DNA of 64,000 bases, from assembly GCF_017872975.1 (NCBI RefSeq), contig NZ_JAGGJP010000003.1, positions 186,001 to 250,000 on the forward strand, read 5' to 3'. This document shows positions 53,804-62,474 of the stretch, piece after piece. The position numbers and the translations under genes were made by a program. Position 1 is the stretch's first letter. Each line of letters begins with the position of its first letter. This stretch comes from Rubellimicrobium aerolatum. Lineage in GTDB: Bacteria > Pseudomonadota > Alphaproteobacteria > Rhodobacterales > Rhodobacteraceae. The notes under the pieces were generated by a model. The model did no database searches. It saw only the letters and a program-made list of their open reading frames with translations, and was not told the origin of the DNA.

Positions 53804-55543
53804 ATGGAGACCCGCGCCAACTACGTCCTGATCGGCGCCTTCACCTTGGCCGGGATCCTGGGACTGCTGGGCTTCCTGCTGTGGTTCGCACGGGTCGAGC
53901 TCGACCGGCAGTTCGCCTATTACGACATCTCCTTCCCCTCCGTGTCGGGGCTCGGCACCGCCTCGGACGTGCGCTTCAGCGGGCTGCCAGTGGGACAGGT
54001 CGTCGACGTGCGACTGTCGCCCGAGGGCGACGGCACCGTGCGTGTCCGCATCGAGGTCGGGGCCGACACGCCCGTGCGGACCGACAGCATCGCCACCATC
54101 GAATCGCAGGGCGTCACCGGCGTCTCCTTCGTGGGCCTCAGCGCCGGGACGCCCGGGGCCGCGCGGCTGGAGCCCGGACCCGACGGCGAGATCCCCAGGA
54201 TCCAGGCCGGGCAGTCGGTCCTTCAGACGCTGTCGGAGGACGCACCCGCGCTCCTCAAGGAGTCCCTCGACGTGGTTCGGGAGCTCAACGCCGTCCTTGG
54301 CGGAGAGAACCGCGGCCGCGTGGACCGCATCCTGATGAACATCGAGGGCGCCTCGAGCGACTTCGCGCAGTCGCTCGCGGACTTCTCGGCCGTCGCAGGC
54401 TCCGTCTCCGAGTTCGCGGTGCAGATCGACAGCTTCAATGCCACCCTCGCCGACCTGACCGACGCAATGACGGGCGTTCTGGCGACGGCGGATGGAACGC
54501 TGGAGTCCATCGGGACTCTGGCGGAGGAGGCGCAGACCATCCTGTCGGCTGGCAACGTCGCCCTGGCCGAGATCCAGGGCACGGCGGCCGAGGCCAGGCG
54601 CTATGTCGCGGAGGACCTGACAGGAGCGACCGCCGATGTGCGGCTCGCGGTTGGGGACCTGCGTCGCGAGATGGCAGGGCTGAGCCAGGAGGCGTCGACC
54701 ATGATCGACGGCTTCGGCGCCACGGGAGCCGCCGCCACCGCGCGGCTGAACGAGGCGCAAGGGACCATCGAGGCGGCCAACGCCGCGATCGGCCGTCTGG
54801 ATGCGACGCTGACTGCGGTGGAGCGCGCCGCCACGAGCGTCGATGCCCTGGTGACCGGCGAGGGCACCAGCCTCGTGGTCGAGGCCCGGACGGCGCTGGC
54901 CTCGGCCCGAGTGACCCTGGATGCCGTGGGCGCGGTGGCGCGGACGGACCTGCCGGCCGTCGTGGCCGACATCCGAAGCGCGACCGCAACCGTCGCTGCG
55001 GTCGCGGGAGAGGTCGGGGCCGACCTTCGCAGCGCCGGCGACCGGATCGAGGGCCTGGGCGCCGGAGCGGAGACGGCGTTGGCGCAAGTCACCCAGACCT
55101 TCGCCAACGCCAACGCGACGCTGACCGCCATCGACACCGCGCTGGCGACGGGGAACCGGGCCCTGGCTGCGGCCGAGCGCGCCTTCACCGGCGCCGACCG
55201 GGTCATGAACGAGGACGTGGCGGGCATTGCCCAGGAGCTTCGGGCATCCCTGGCAGGTCTCAACGCGGCCATCGCGCAGGTCTCGGCGGACCTGCCGGGG
55301 GTCACCGCCGATCTTCGAGCGGCAAGCACGGCCGCCCAGTCGTCCTTCGAGGAGCTTGAGCGTGTCGTGGGCGCGTCGGGGGGGTCCGTCGAGAGGTTCA
55401 CGGCCACAGCGCTGCCCGCCTACGCCAGCCTGGCCGCGGAGACACGGGCGCTGATCGACAATCTCGACGGTCTCGTCACCCAGATCGGCCGCGATCCGGC
55501 ACGGTTCCTCCTCAACCAGCAATCCCCGGAGTTCCAACGATGA
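53804..55543 (+). CDS. MCE-domain substrate-binding protein (MlaD/PqiB type)
   Basis: 579 residues. One N-terminal membrane anchor (ETRANYVLIGAFTLAGILGL), one MCE domain (about 40-115; VSGLGTASDVRFSGLPVGQV), then about 400 residues of long helices rich in Ala, Thr and Asp. By analogy with other single-MCE proteins these may form a helical tube or needle for lipids across the periplasm. Six bases after the ATPase stop; overlaps the lipoprotein gene by 4 bp. Confidence 0.92.
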   Translation: METRANYVLIGAFTLAGILGLLGFLLWFARVELDRQFAYYDISFPSVSGLGTASDVRFSGLPVGQVVDVRLSPEGDGTVRVRIEVGADTPVRTDSIATIESQGVTGVSFVGLSAGTPGAARLEPGPDGEIPRIQAGQSVLQTLSEDAPALLKESLDVVRELNAVLGGENRGRVDRILMNIEGASSDFAQSLADFSAVAGSVSEFAVQIDSFNATLADLTDAMTGVLATADGTLESIGTLAEEAQTILSAGNVALAEIQGTAAEARRYVAEDLTGATADVRLAVGDLRREMAGLSQEASTMIDGFGATGAAATARLNEAQGTIEAANAAIGRLDATLTAVERAATSVDALVTGEGTSLVVEARTALASARVTLDAVGAVARTDLPAVVADIRSATATVAAVAGEVGADLRSAGDRIEGLGAGAETALAQVTQTFANANATLTAIDTALATGNRALAAAERAFTGADRVMNEDVAGIAQELRASLAGLNAAIAQVSADLPGVTADLRAASTAAQSSFEELERVVGASGGSVERFTATALPAYASLAAETRALIDNLDGLVTQIGRDPARFLLNQQSPEFQR

Positions 55544-56238
55544 GGCCTATGTCGCTGACCTTGACCGCCCGCCTGGCTCGGTGGGGCGCCGCACTGATGG
55601 TGGCCGGCCTCATGGCGGGGTGCTCGGCGCTCTCCGCTGTCCAGAATGCGACAACGACGCTCGAAGTCTACGAGCTCCGCGCTGCCGCAGGAGGCCCGGT
55701 GGCCCGCGGCGCCCCTCGGCCCGTGGCCCTGATCGTGGAGCTGCCGACCACCAGCGGGGCGCTGGACACCGACCGCATCATGATCCGCCCCGGCCCGCTT
55801 CAGGCCCAGTATCTGCCGGACGTGCGCTGGAGCGAGACCGCGCCCGTGATGGTGCAGCGGCTCATGCTGCGCAGCATCGAGGACACGCAGGGCTTCCGCT
55901 ATGTCGGGCGCCGGCCAATCGGTCCCGGCGGGGACTACGCGCTCATCAGCGAGCTCACGGACTTCCAGGCGGAAGCCTTGGCTCCCGGGGGCGCGGTGGT
56001 CACCTTGCGCCTGACCGCCCGCCTCGTCCGCGAGGAGGATGTGGAGATCGTTGCAAGCCGCACCTTCACAGCCACCGCGGCCGTGGCCTCGACCGGGACG
56101 CCGGCCCTGGTGGACGGGTTCGACCGCGCCTCGCGGCTGCTGATGAACGAGATCGCGGAATGGACGCTCGACGCACTCGACGTGGGCTTCGCCCGGACAA
56201 GCGTGGCCGGGGATGCAGAGCTGGCTCGGGAGATCTGA
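55540..56238 (+). CDS. ABC-type transport auxiliary lipoprotein (PqiC-like)
   Basis: 232 residues. Signal peptide with lipobox LMAGC (lipidated Cys near residue 28), then an ABC_trans_aux/PqiC domain (YELRAAAGGPVARGAPRPVA; RIMIRPGPLQAQYLPDVRWS). Completes a four-gene MCE operon and probably acts at the outer membrane. Two alternative Met residues (1 and 4) are both before the signal core. Confidence 0.9.
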   Translation: MRPMSLTLTARLARWGAALMVAGLMAGCSALSAVQNATTTLEVYELRAAAGGPVARGAPRPVALIVELPTTSGALDTDRIMIRPGPLQAQYLPDVRWSETAPVMVQRLMLRSIEDTQGFRYVGRRPIGPGGDYALISELTDFQAEALAPGGAVVTLRLTARLVREEDVEIVASRTFTATAAVASTGTPALVDGFDRASRLLMNEIAEWTLDALDVGFARTSVAGDAELAREI

Positions 56239-56301
56239 ACAGGGGCGTTGAGTGGATCATCCGCGCGGCCTCGGCGTGAGGACCGGGGGCGAGGAGAGAC
56301 C

Positions 56302-56709
56302 ATGACGGGACGGCCGCGCCGGAACCGTGGTCCGGCCTTCGAGGCGAAGGTGGCGCTTCCGGCCGTCACGGGCGAGGGGGCGCTGGCCGAACTGGCCCGG
56401 CAGCCCGACGTTCGTCCCAACCAGATCACGCAGCGTCGGGAGGGCGCTCCGGCCGTGGACGTGACGACGCTGCACGCGAAGCTCGGTGAGCGGACGCGCG
56501 ACACCGATTCCCTGGCCGGCGCGCTTGGGCCAAGGCGGGTCCGTTGCCGAGCGCAAGCGACGATCGACCGGGACCGGGGGCTGGGCGTCAGCGGACAGGC
56601 GAAGGCGCTCGGGATCGGCTGGGGCAGCGTCCACCGCGTTCTTCGCTGGGCGGGCGGACGCCCGACCGGCCCCATCTCAACCAGCCGACGCCCATCCCGG
56701 CAGCGGTAG
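56302..56709 (+). pseudogene. IS3-family transposase relic
   Basis: OrfA-like: RRNRGPAFEAKVALPAVTGE, ELARQPDVRPNQITQRREGA, VDVTTLHAKLGERTRDTDSL. This runs directly, without the normal frameshift signal, into a decayed start of OrfB (TIDRDRGLGVSGQAKALGIG) and ends after RVLRWAGGRP. There is no DDE catalytic domain and no terminal inverted repeats were found. Confidence 0.75.
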
Positions 56710-57027
56710 GACCAGGCCGGAGATCCACTCGGAAACAGCCCGGAAGCCGTTCAGGCAGACCGACCCACCTCAGGTGACGAAGCAGCGCGGCACGGGGCGT
56801 CCGTCCTGCCCCCGAACCCTTGGCGGAAGAGGGCAGTTCCTCCCGCTCTTCCGAGCGCGGGGCCATCCGTCGGCCAGCCAAGCGGCCGAATGACACGATG
56901 TGAACATCTTGCGTTAAAGACAGCTTCGCCATCCGGCTTAGGTGTGCAACATCGCCGGCTCAGTTCTGGCCCCTCGGCGACTGAGAGACGCGCCCGCGCT
57001 CCCGCCCCAACCGCGTGGAGACGCCGA
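56710..57027. other. 318-bp gap before the Crp-type gene
   Basis: Contains the end of the IS relic and the upstream region of the regulator. A less GC-rich patch (GTGAACATCTTGCGTTAAAG, near 56898) may hold its promoter or operator; no firm call. Confidence 0.35.
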
Positions 57028-57783
57028 ATGAACACGTCCCATCCCCTGTTGGCGAAGTTCGAGCGCTCGCTCACCCTCACCGGGGCCGAGCGGGACGCGA
57101 TCAACGTCCTTCCGGTCCGGCTGGAGGTGGTCAAGGCCGATCAGGCCATCCTGCGCGAGGGCGACCGGCCCAAGCGCTCCTTCCTGCTGGTGGAGGGGCT
57201 CGCCTGCAACTCGAAGGTGGGCCCCAACGGCAAGCGCCAGATCCTGGCGTTCCACCTGCCCGAGGACATGCCGGATCTGGCCAGCCTGTATCTGGACCTG
57301 CGGGACAGCGACACCTGGGCCATGACCAACTGCACGCTGGCCTTCGTGAGCCACCGCGACCTCGACCGCTTCTGCGACGAGCAGCGCCGGCTTTCCAAGT
57401 TCCTCTGGCGTGACACCCTGATCAATGCCTCCGTGCATCGCGAGTGGACGGTGAACGTGGGGCTGCGCGAGGGCCTCGCCCGCATGGCGCACCTCTTCTG
57501 CGAGCTCATGCTGCGGATGCGGGCCCTCGGCCGCGCCAAGGACGGAACCTGCGACCTGGCCCTCACGCAAGCGGACCTGGCCGAGGCCACGGGCCTGTCG
57601 CAGGTCCACACCAACCGGGTGATCCAGGAGCTGCGGCGGCTGGAGCTGATCTCGTTCGCACGTGGCCAGCTCACCGTCCACGACTGGGACGGGCTCGTGG
57701 AGACCGCGGACTTCCGGGCCGACTATCTCCACCTGCCGCCCGTCGACCGGCCCGAGAGCGCGCCGGGAGCGCGGCGCGCCTGA
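57028..57783 (+). CDS. Crp/Fnr-family transcription regulator
   Basis: 251 residues. Cyclic-nucleotide-binding-like domain (about 25-140; AILREGDRPKRSFLLVEGLA) and a C-terminal HTH_CRP (about 155-225; TQADLAEATGLSQVHTNRVI). It lacks the N-terminal cysteine cluster of FNR, so it is not an Fe-S oxygen sensor. The class HxLxxKFERxxxLTxxER is abundant in alphaproteobacteria and often linked to stress responses. The start at 57028 has GTGGAG upstream. It is convergent with a DUF6894 remnant. Confidence 0.9.
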   Translation: MNTSHPLLAKFERSLTLTGAERDAINVLPVRLEVVKADQAILREGDRPKRSFLLVEGLACNSKVGPNGKRQILAFHLPEDMPDLASLYLDLRDSDTWAMTNCTLAFVSHRDLDRFCDEQRRLSKFLWRDTLINASVHREWTVNVGLREGLARMAHLFCELMLRMRALGRAKDGTCDLALTQADLAEATGLSQVHTNRVIQELRRLELISFARGQLTVHDWDGLVETADFRADYLHLPPVDRPESAPGARRA

Positions 57784-58038
57784 GGCTCGGGGGCCGCTCC
57801 GCCGCCTGGAGGGCGCCTGCGGTGCCGCTGACGCGGAGATCGCAGACGAGCCCGCCCTGCTCGTCGGTCACGTGCATCCGCCAGTCCGCGTCGGCCCAGA
57901 ACCGGGCGCCCAGGTCCCGCAGCAGCGCGCCCGAGGCGCTCACCGCCTCGGCGCGCGCCTCGGCCGGGCCGGCGCAGACGGTCCCGTGTCGTCGGGCCAG
58001 TCCTGGCCATCCTGAACATGGAAGAAGCAACGGGGCAT
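57671..58038 (-). pseudogene. DUF6894-family gene with a single-base frameshift
   Basis: Starts MPRCFFHVQDGQDWPDDTG, the DUF6894 N terminus, at 58038. After DDTG the frame must shift by one base at a run of three G (near 57985) to continue GTVCAGPAEARAEAVSASGA, LLRDLGARFWADADWRMHV and TDEQGGLVCDLRVSG. One extra G would restore it, so this is a recent mutation or a sequencing error. The 3' end overlaps the convergent regulator gene by about 110 bp. Confidence 0.65.
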
Positions 58039-58164
58039 GGCTGGTCCTTCACCGCGGATCGGTGAACATCAGGGACGCCCTGCCATTGGCCGAAGCCACC
58101 CAAAGGTAGCCCGTGCCGGGTTCCGGGTCCACGAACGTTCCCGTGCGACGGCCTGATGGCCAAG

Positions 58165-58200
58165 GCTTGGGCCAGGGGTTGGGCCAGGGCTTGGGCCAGG
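58165..58200. repeat. 12-bp tandem triplication
   Basis: Three copies of GCTTGGGCCAGG (the middle one with one change), between the response regulator stop and the DUF6894 remnant. Confidence 0.85.
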
Positions 58201-58239
58201 GTCCGGGCTCGGCCCCAGGGACGCCGCAGGCTGCCCGGC

Positions 58240-58641
58240 TCACCACCCTGCGGCAGCCGGATCGCCCGCCAGCGCCAGCGGCTTCTCGGCCCGGGGCACG
58301 TCGGCGAAGGCCTTGGGGACCATGCAGGCGTCGTAGCCCGTGGCGAAGACGAAGGGCACGCCCCGGGCCCGCAGGACATCGGCCACGGGGTAGACCGTCT
58401 CAGGCCCCAGCCCGATGTCGAGAACGGCCATGTGCGGGTCGAGGCCGGACTCCAGCAGGGCGAGCGCCCCGGCCACGCAGGCCACCGGCCCCAGCACCTC
58501 CACCCCGCAGGACAGGAGTTGCTCGCACAGGTCCTGGGCCACGACATAGTCGTCCTCCACGACCAGGACGCGACGGCCCCGGAGGGAGGCATTGCGGGAC
58601 ATTCCGGTCAGCAGGTCGTGCAGCGACATCCGGGCCTCCAT
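58240..58641 (-). CDS. single-domain response regulator
   Basis: 133 residues, receiver only. VLVVEDDYVVAQDL holds the acidic pair, Asp75 (MAVLDIGLG) the phosphorylation site, Thr/Ala in FATGYDA and Lys in AEKPL complete the active site. The C terminus after the Lys is short and atypical (LALAGDPAAAGW), so the last helix may be altered. Met at 58641 or 58629. No histidine kinase is adjacent. Such proteins often feed general-stress or motility phosphorelays. Confidence 0.8.
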   Translation of the reverse strand: MEARMSLHDLLTGMSRNASLRGRRVLVVEDDYVVAQDLCEQLLSCGVEVLGPVACVAGALALLESGLDPHMAVLDIGLGPETVYPVADVLRARGVPFVFATGYDACMVPKAFADVPRAEKPLALAGDPAAAGW

Positions 58642-59219
58642 CGTGCAGCGGATGCCGCTTCATGCGCGGCGCGGGCGCGCGAAGATATAACACGTGATGG
58701 TTGAGATCGGGACCGGCACGAGCGGGAACAGGGGGCCTCCCACGACGCGAGGTTCGGACGAGGATCGCGGGCTTGAACCCGTCGGCCCGGGGCAGTCTGG
58801 ACAAGGTCTCGTGCCGTGCGAAAGTCAGGTGCGTCGGTTGGGGGATCTTGGTGAGCAACGAACGCGCCTTGGGGCAGCGCGGTCGTGATTGACGGGTGTG
58901 GCGCGGGATCGGCTTCGGGACAGTCCGGGGCCCCCTTCCGGGCGAGAGCCCTGGCCGCTTGATCCCCGGGCGGCTGGGCCCCCCGCGCCCGGCCGAGCAG
59001 GGCGCGGGCCGCTCCCCCCGGGCCATCCGTCCGAGGACGATCCCAGGGTCCGGGACCGCCGGTCGCGTTCGGCGAAAGGTCAGATCCTGATCGTTCCTCG
59101 GGTCAAGGCCGTCGATTTTCTGGGCTTTCGTACAAACGGGCCGCCGGAAACGCCGCCTCCCGTGGAGGCCGCCCCGCTCATCTGGAAGCGTCGAATCGTC
59201 TCACAGCAGGAGGGAGTCG
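58642..59219. other. 578-bp upstream region of the amine dehydrogenase operon
   Basis: No gene is supported. It must hold the promoter of the response regulator (TTATATC-like patch near 58684-58692, minus strand) and that of the amine dehydrogenase operon. A possible -10 (TACAAA) lies near 59131. There is no mauR- or mauF-like gene here. Confidence 0.4.
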
Positions 59220-60362
59220 ATGCGACTTCAGGCATTCATCGGCGCGGCGTCGCTCGCGCTGGCCGCCCCGGCCATGGCGCAGGACGCGGAGTTCGTCCCC
59301 GAAACCGTCAGCGTCCAGGAGCGGATCGCGCCCGGCGCGAACGTCTTCGTCATGGACCAGAACTGGAGCGGGGCCTCCAAGATCAACGTCCTGGGCGCCG
59401 ACGACCTGAGCATGAAGGGCAACCTGAGCGTGGGCCGCGAAGGGCAGATGCTGCTCTCGGCCGACGGGGCCACGCTCTACACGACCTCGGGCTACGCCAG
59501 GCGCATCACCTACGGCGAGATGGAGGCCGTGGTGCACGAGTTCGACGTGGCGACCCTGACGCACCGGCGCGAGTTCACGATCTCCAACAAGCGCGCCATG
59601 GTGGAATCGCAGCCCGCGCTCCTCGGCTTCGCCGACGGCGAGCGGTTCCTGCTCGTGCAGAACGCCACGCCGGCCACCTCGATCGCCGTGGTGGACCTCG
59701 CCCGGGGCGAGCAGATCGCCGAGATCCCGACCCCCGGCTGCTGGGGCGCCCTGGCGACCCAGGGGCGCGGCTTCCTGACGCTCTGCGGCGACGGCACGGT
59801 CCAGGCCTTCGCCTTCGAGCCCGACGGCAGCTTCGGCGAGCCCGTGAGGTCGGCCGCGCCGATCTTCGACCCCGACGCCGACGCGCTCTTCACCAACCCG
59901 GCCCGCGTGGGCGCCGACTTCGTGTTCGCCTCCTTCGGCGGGAACCTCCTGCGGGTCGCGATGGTGGACGGCGTGCCGACGCTGGTGGACAGCTTCTCGA
60001 TCACCGAGGGCGTGGAGGGCGACTGGGCCCCCGGCGGCTCGGAGGTCATCGCCTACCACGCGCCCAGCGGCACCGCCTTCGTCCTGATGCACTCCGGGGC
60101 CGAGGAGGGCAGCCACAAGGACGGGGCCGAGGAGATCTGGGCCGTGGACCTCGACGCCAAGGCGGTGCTCTACCGCTCGCCCGCGCATCACGAGAACTCC
60201 ATCGCGGCGGGGCAGGGCGAGACGCCCGTCCTCTTCGCCGTGGGCGAATCCAGCACGCTGACCCGCTACGAGGTGGACCCCGAGGCCCGCTTCGCCGCCA
60301 AGCCCGCCGGCGAGGCCGAGAAGATGGGCGGCTTCCCCGCGCTCGTCCTGACGAGCCAGTGA
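59220..60362 (+). CDS. aauB: TTQ amine dehydrogenase heavy chain, aromatic-amine type
   Basis: 380 residues: a Sec signal (MRLQAFIGAASLALAAPAMA) and a seven-bladed propeller. Blocks such as YARRITYGEMEAVVHEFDVA, LVQNATPATSIAVVDLARGE, GCWGALATQGRGFLTLCGDG and VFMHSGAEEGSHKDGAEEIW match the aromatic amine dehydrogenase heavy chain closely (compared from memory), more than methylamine dehydrogenase. It forms a periplasmic heterotetramer with the light chain encoded three genes later. AGGAGGGAG precedes the ATG. First gene of a six-gene operon. Confidence 0.88.
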   Translation: MRLQAFIGAASLALAAPAMAQDAEFVPETVSVQERIAPGANVFVMDQNWSGASKINVLGADDLSMKGNLSVGREGQMLLSADGATLYTTSGYARRITYGEMEAVVHEFDVATLTHRREFTISNKRAMVESQPALLGFADGERFLLVQNATPATSIAVVDLARGEQIAEIPTPGCWGALATQGRGFLTLCGDGTVQAFAFEPDGSFGEPVRSAAPIFDPDADALFTNPARVGADFVFASFGGNLLRVAMVDGVPTLVDSFSITEGVEGDWAPGGSEVIAYHAPSGTAFVLMHSGAEEGSHKDGAEEIWAVDLDAKAVLYRSPAHHENSIAAGQGETPVLFAVGESSTLTRYEVDPEARFAAKPAGEAEKMGGFPALVLTSQ

Positions 60363-60904
60363 TGGCGGCCGGGATGTCCGCCCTGATCGGGGGGGCGCTG
60401 ACCGTGGCGCTGTCGCTCCTGTTCCTGCGCGCGGCCTGGCACAAGGCGCAGGCCTTCGCCGAGACCACGGGCTTCGTCGCGGGCTACGGCCTCGTGCCGC
60501 CCGGGCGCGAGGCCCCGGTCCTGCGCGCCCTGATCGCCGCCGAGGGGGCCACGGTCCTCCTCCTGGCGCTGCCGGCCACCCGCCCGCTGGGCGGGCTCGG
60601 GGCGGCGGCGCTCCTGCTGGGCTACGCGGCCGCCATGGCGCTGGCCCTGCGCGCCGGCCGCGCCCGGATCGAATGCGGCTGCGGGGGCGCCCCGCAGGTC
60701 GTCTCGCCCGCGCTGGTCGGGCGCAACCTCCTGCTGGCCGCCGCCGGGGTCGCGGTCGCGCTCCTGCCCGGCCAGCCCATGGGCGGGGCGCCCGGCGCCG
60801 CCGCCGCCATCGCCGCCGGGGTCACCCTCTGGTGCCTCCACGGCACGGCCGAGCGGCTCTTCGCCAACGCCGGCCACATCCGACTCGCCCAGGACCAAAG
60901 GTGA
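60362..60904 (+). CDS. mauE: MauE-type membrane protein for light-chain maturation
   Basis: 180 residues, four or five membrane segments, DoxX/MauE family. The motif IECGCGGAPQVVSPALVGRN carries the two conserved Cys near the membrane face. With MauD it helps form the many disulfides of the light chain. ATG overlaps the heavy-chain stop (TGATG). Confidence 0.88.
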   Translation: MAAGMSALIGGALTVALSLLFLRAAWHKAQAFAETTGFVAGYGLVPPGREAPVLRALIAAEGATVLLLALPATRPLGGLGAAALLLGYAAAMALALRAGRARIECGCGGAPQVVSPALVGRNLLLAAAGVAVALLPGQPMGGAPGAAAAIAAGVTLWCLHGTAERLFANAGHIRLAQDQR

Positions 60905-60908
60905 CCCC

Positions 60909-61508
60909 ATGCAAGCCCTGACCTTCGCCGTCGTCGCCCTCTGGGCCGTCGTCCTCCTGCTCGTCGCGGCGATCTTCGCGCTGGCCCGGCAGGTCGGCGT
61001 CCTGCTCGAACGGGTGCAGCCCGTCGGCGCCATGATCGCCGACAAGGGGCCCGAGATCGGCACGCAGGTGCCCGCGCTCGCCCTCCCCAACCTGAACGGC
61101 CCCGGCCTCGTGCTGGGCCGGGCCGGCGGGCGCAGCCAGCTCGTATTCTTCCTGTCCACCTCCTGCCCGATCTGCAAGGCGCTGGTGCCGGCGCTGCGCT
61201 CGGCCGCGCGGGCCGAGGGCGACTGGCTCGACGTGGTGCTGGCCTCGGACGGCAAGCCCGAGCCGCACCGGGAGATGATCCGCCGCGAGCGGCTTCAGGA
61301 CTTCCCCTACACGCTCTCGGCCGAGCTGGGGATGACCTTCAAGGTGGCCAAGCTTCCCTTCGCCATCCTGATCGACGGCGCCGGGCGCGTCCGCGCCAAG
61401 GGCCTCGTCAACACCCGCGAGCAGCTCGAAAGCCTGTTCCACGCCGCCGAGCTGGGCCGCCCCTCCATCCAGAGCCTCGCGGCGGACCCGCCGGGCCTGC
61501 CGGCCTGA
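60909..61508 (+). CDS. mauD: MauD-type thioredoxin-like disulfide protein
   Basis: 199 residues: an N-terminal membrane anchor (VVALWAVVLLLVAAIFALAR) and a periplasmic thioredoxin fold with active site CPIC (FFLSTSCPICKALVPALR) and cis-Pro in VAKLPFAILID. It forms or proofreads the light-chain disulfides. It starts 4 bp after mauE. Confidence 0.92.
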   Translation: MQALTFAVVALWAVVLLLVAAIFALARQVGVLLERVQPVGAMIADKGPEIGTQVPALALPNLNGPGLVLGRAGGRSQLVFFLSTSCPICKALVPALRSAARAEGDWLDVVLASDGKPEPHREMIRRERLQDFPYTLSAELGMTFKVAKLPFAILIDGAGRVRAKGLVNTREQLESLFHAAELGRPSIQSLAADPPGLPA

Positions 61509-61531
61509 TCCCCCTCACGAAAGGAGCCAAC

Positions 61532-62053
61532 ATGACCGAACTGATCGACCGCCTGCTCAAGCGCCTGGACCGCACCGTCGAGACGAGAGCCCGCCGCTCG
61601 GCCCGGACGCACGGCCGACGCAGCTTCATGGCCAGGGCCGGCGCGGCGCTGGTGGGCGTCGCCATCTCGCCGGTGCTGCCCTTCGACCGCCGCGCCCGCG
61701 CCCAGGAGGCCGGCGAGGACGCCTGCGAGTACTGGAAGCACTGCGCGCTCGACGGCAACCTCTGCTCCACCTCGGGCGGCTCGCTGACCTCCTGCCCGCC
61801 GGGCTCCGAGGCCTCGGCGGTGTCCTGGGTGGGGACGTGCCGCAACCCGGAGGACGACAAGGACTACCTCGTCTCCTACAACGACTGCTGCGGCAAGGCC
61901 GGGGTCTCCAGCGCCACGTTCTGCTACACCAGCCAGGGCGAAAGGCCCGGCTACCGCATGGGCCTCTACAACGACATCAACTGGTGCATGGCGAACGCGA
62001 ACACCGGCTACCACTGCACGGTGTCGGTCGTGGTCGGGCTGGCCGATGCCTAG
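61532..62053 (+). CDS. aauA: TTQ amine dehydrogenase light chain with altered cysteine pattern
   Basis: 173 residues. A long leader with a twin-arginine motif (RRSFMARAGAALVG) ends near residue 58. The TTQ tryptophans are Trp99 (SWVGTC) and Trp151 (NDINWCMAN); the catalytic Asp118 precedes Cys119-Cys120. Mature-part cysteines are 65, 71, 78, 88, 103, 119, 120, 131, 152 and 162. At the places equivalent to Paracoccus MADH Cys38 and Cys86 it has Thr80 and Thr129. GKDYLISYHDCCGK-like and ERPGY blocks place it with aromatic amine dehydrogenase. It ends inside the start of the first cytochrome gene. Confidence 0.9.
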   Translation: MTELIDRLLKRLDRTVETRARRSARTHGRRSFMARAGAALVGVAISPVLPFDRRARAQEAGEDACEYWKHCALDGNLCSTSGGSLTSCPPGSEASAVSWVGTCRNPEDDKDYLVSYNDCCGKAGVSSATFCYTSQGERPGYRMGLYNDINWCMANANTGYHCTVSVVVGLADA

Positions 62054-62474
62054 GGCCCTGCTCCTGGGCCTCGTGGCCATGGCGGGATCTCCCGCCCTGG
62101 CCGACGGCGCGTCGCTCTTCGCCGGGACCTGCGGGGCCTGCCATGGCGAGGCCGGGGTCGGCATCCCCGGCCTCGCGCCGCCGCTCCACAACGCCGAGCT
62201 CTGGGCGGCCCTGGGCGAGAGGGCGCCCGCCTACATCGCCGGCGTGGTGGCGAACGGGCTCTCGGGCCGGCTGACGGTGGCGGGGCAGGACTACGTGGGC
62301 CTCGTCATGCCGCCGCAGGCCCACCTGGGCGCGGAGGAGCTGGCCGAGATGGCGACCTATGTGCTGGCCGACCTGAACGGCACCGGGCAGGCGGTCACGC
62401 CCGCCCAGATCGAGGCCGCGCGGGCCGAGCGCTCCAGCCACGCCGACCTCCGCGCGCTGCGGGAGGCCCGGTGA
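62046..62474 (+). CDS. periplasmic monohaem cytochrome c
   Basis: 142 residues. Signal peptide (MPRALLLGLVAMAGSPALA), haem motif CGACH near residue 29, probable Met ligand in VGLVMPPQAHL. It overlaps the light-chain gene by 8 bp, so it is very likely the electron acceptor of the dehydrogenase or a link to the oxidase. No azurin or amicyanin gene is in the window. Confidence 0.9.
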   Translation: MPRALLLGLVAMAGSPALADGASLFAGTCGACHGEAGVGIPGLAPPLHNAELWAALGERAPAYIAGVVANGLSGRLTVAGQDYVGLVMPPQAHLGAEELAEMATYVLADLNGTGQAVTPAQIEAARAERSSHADLRALREAR

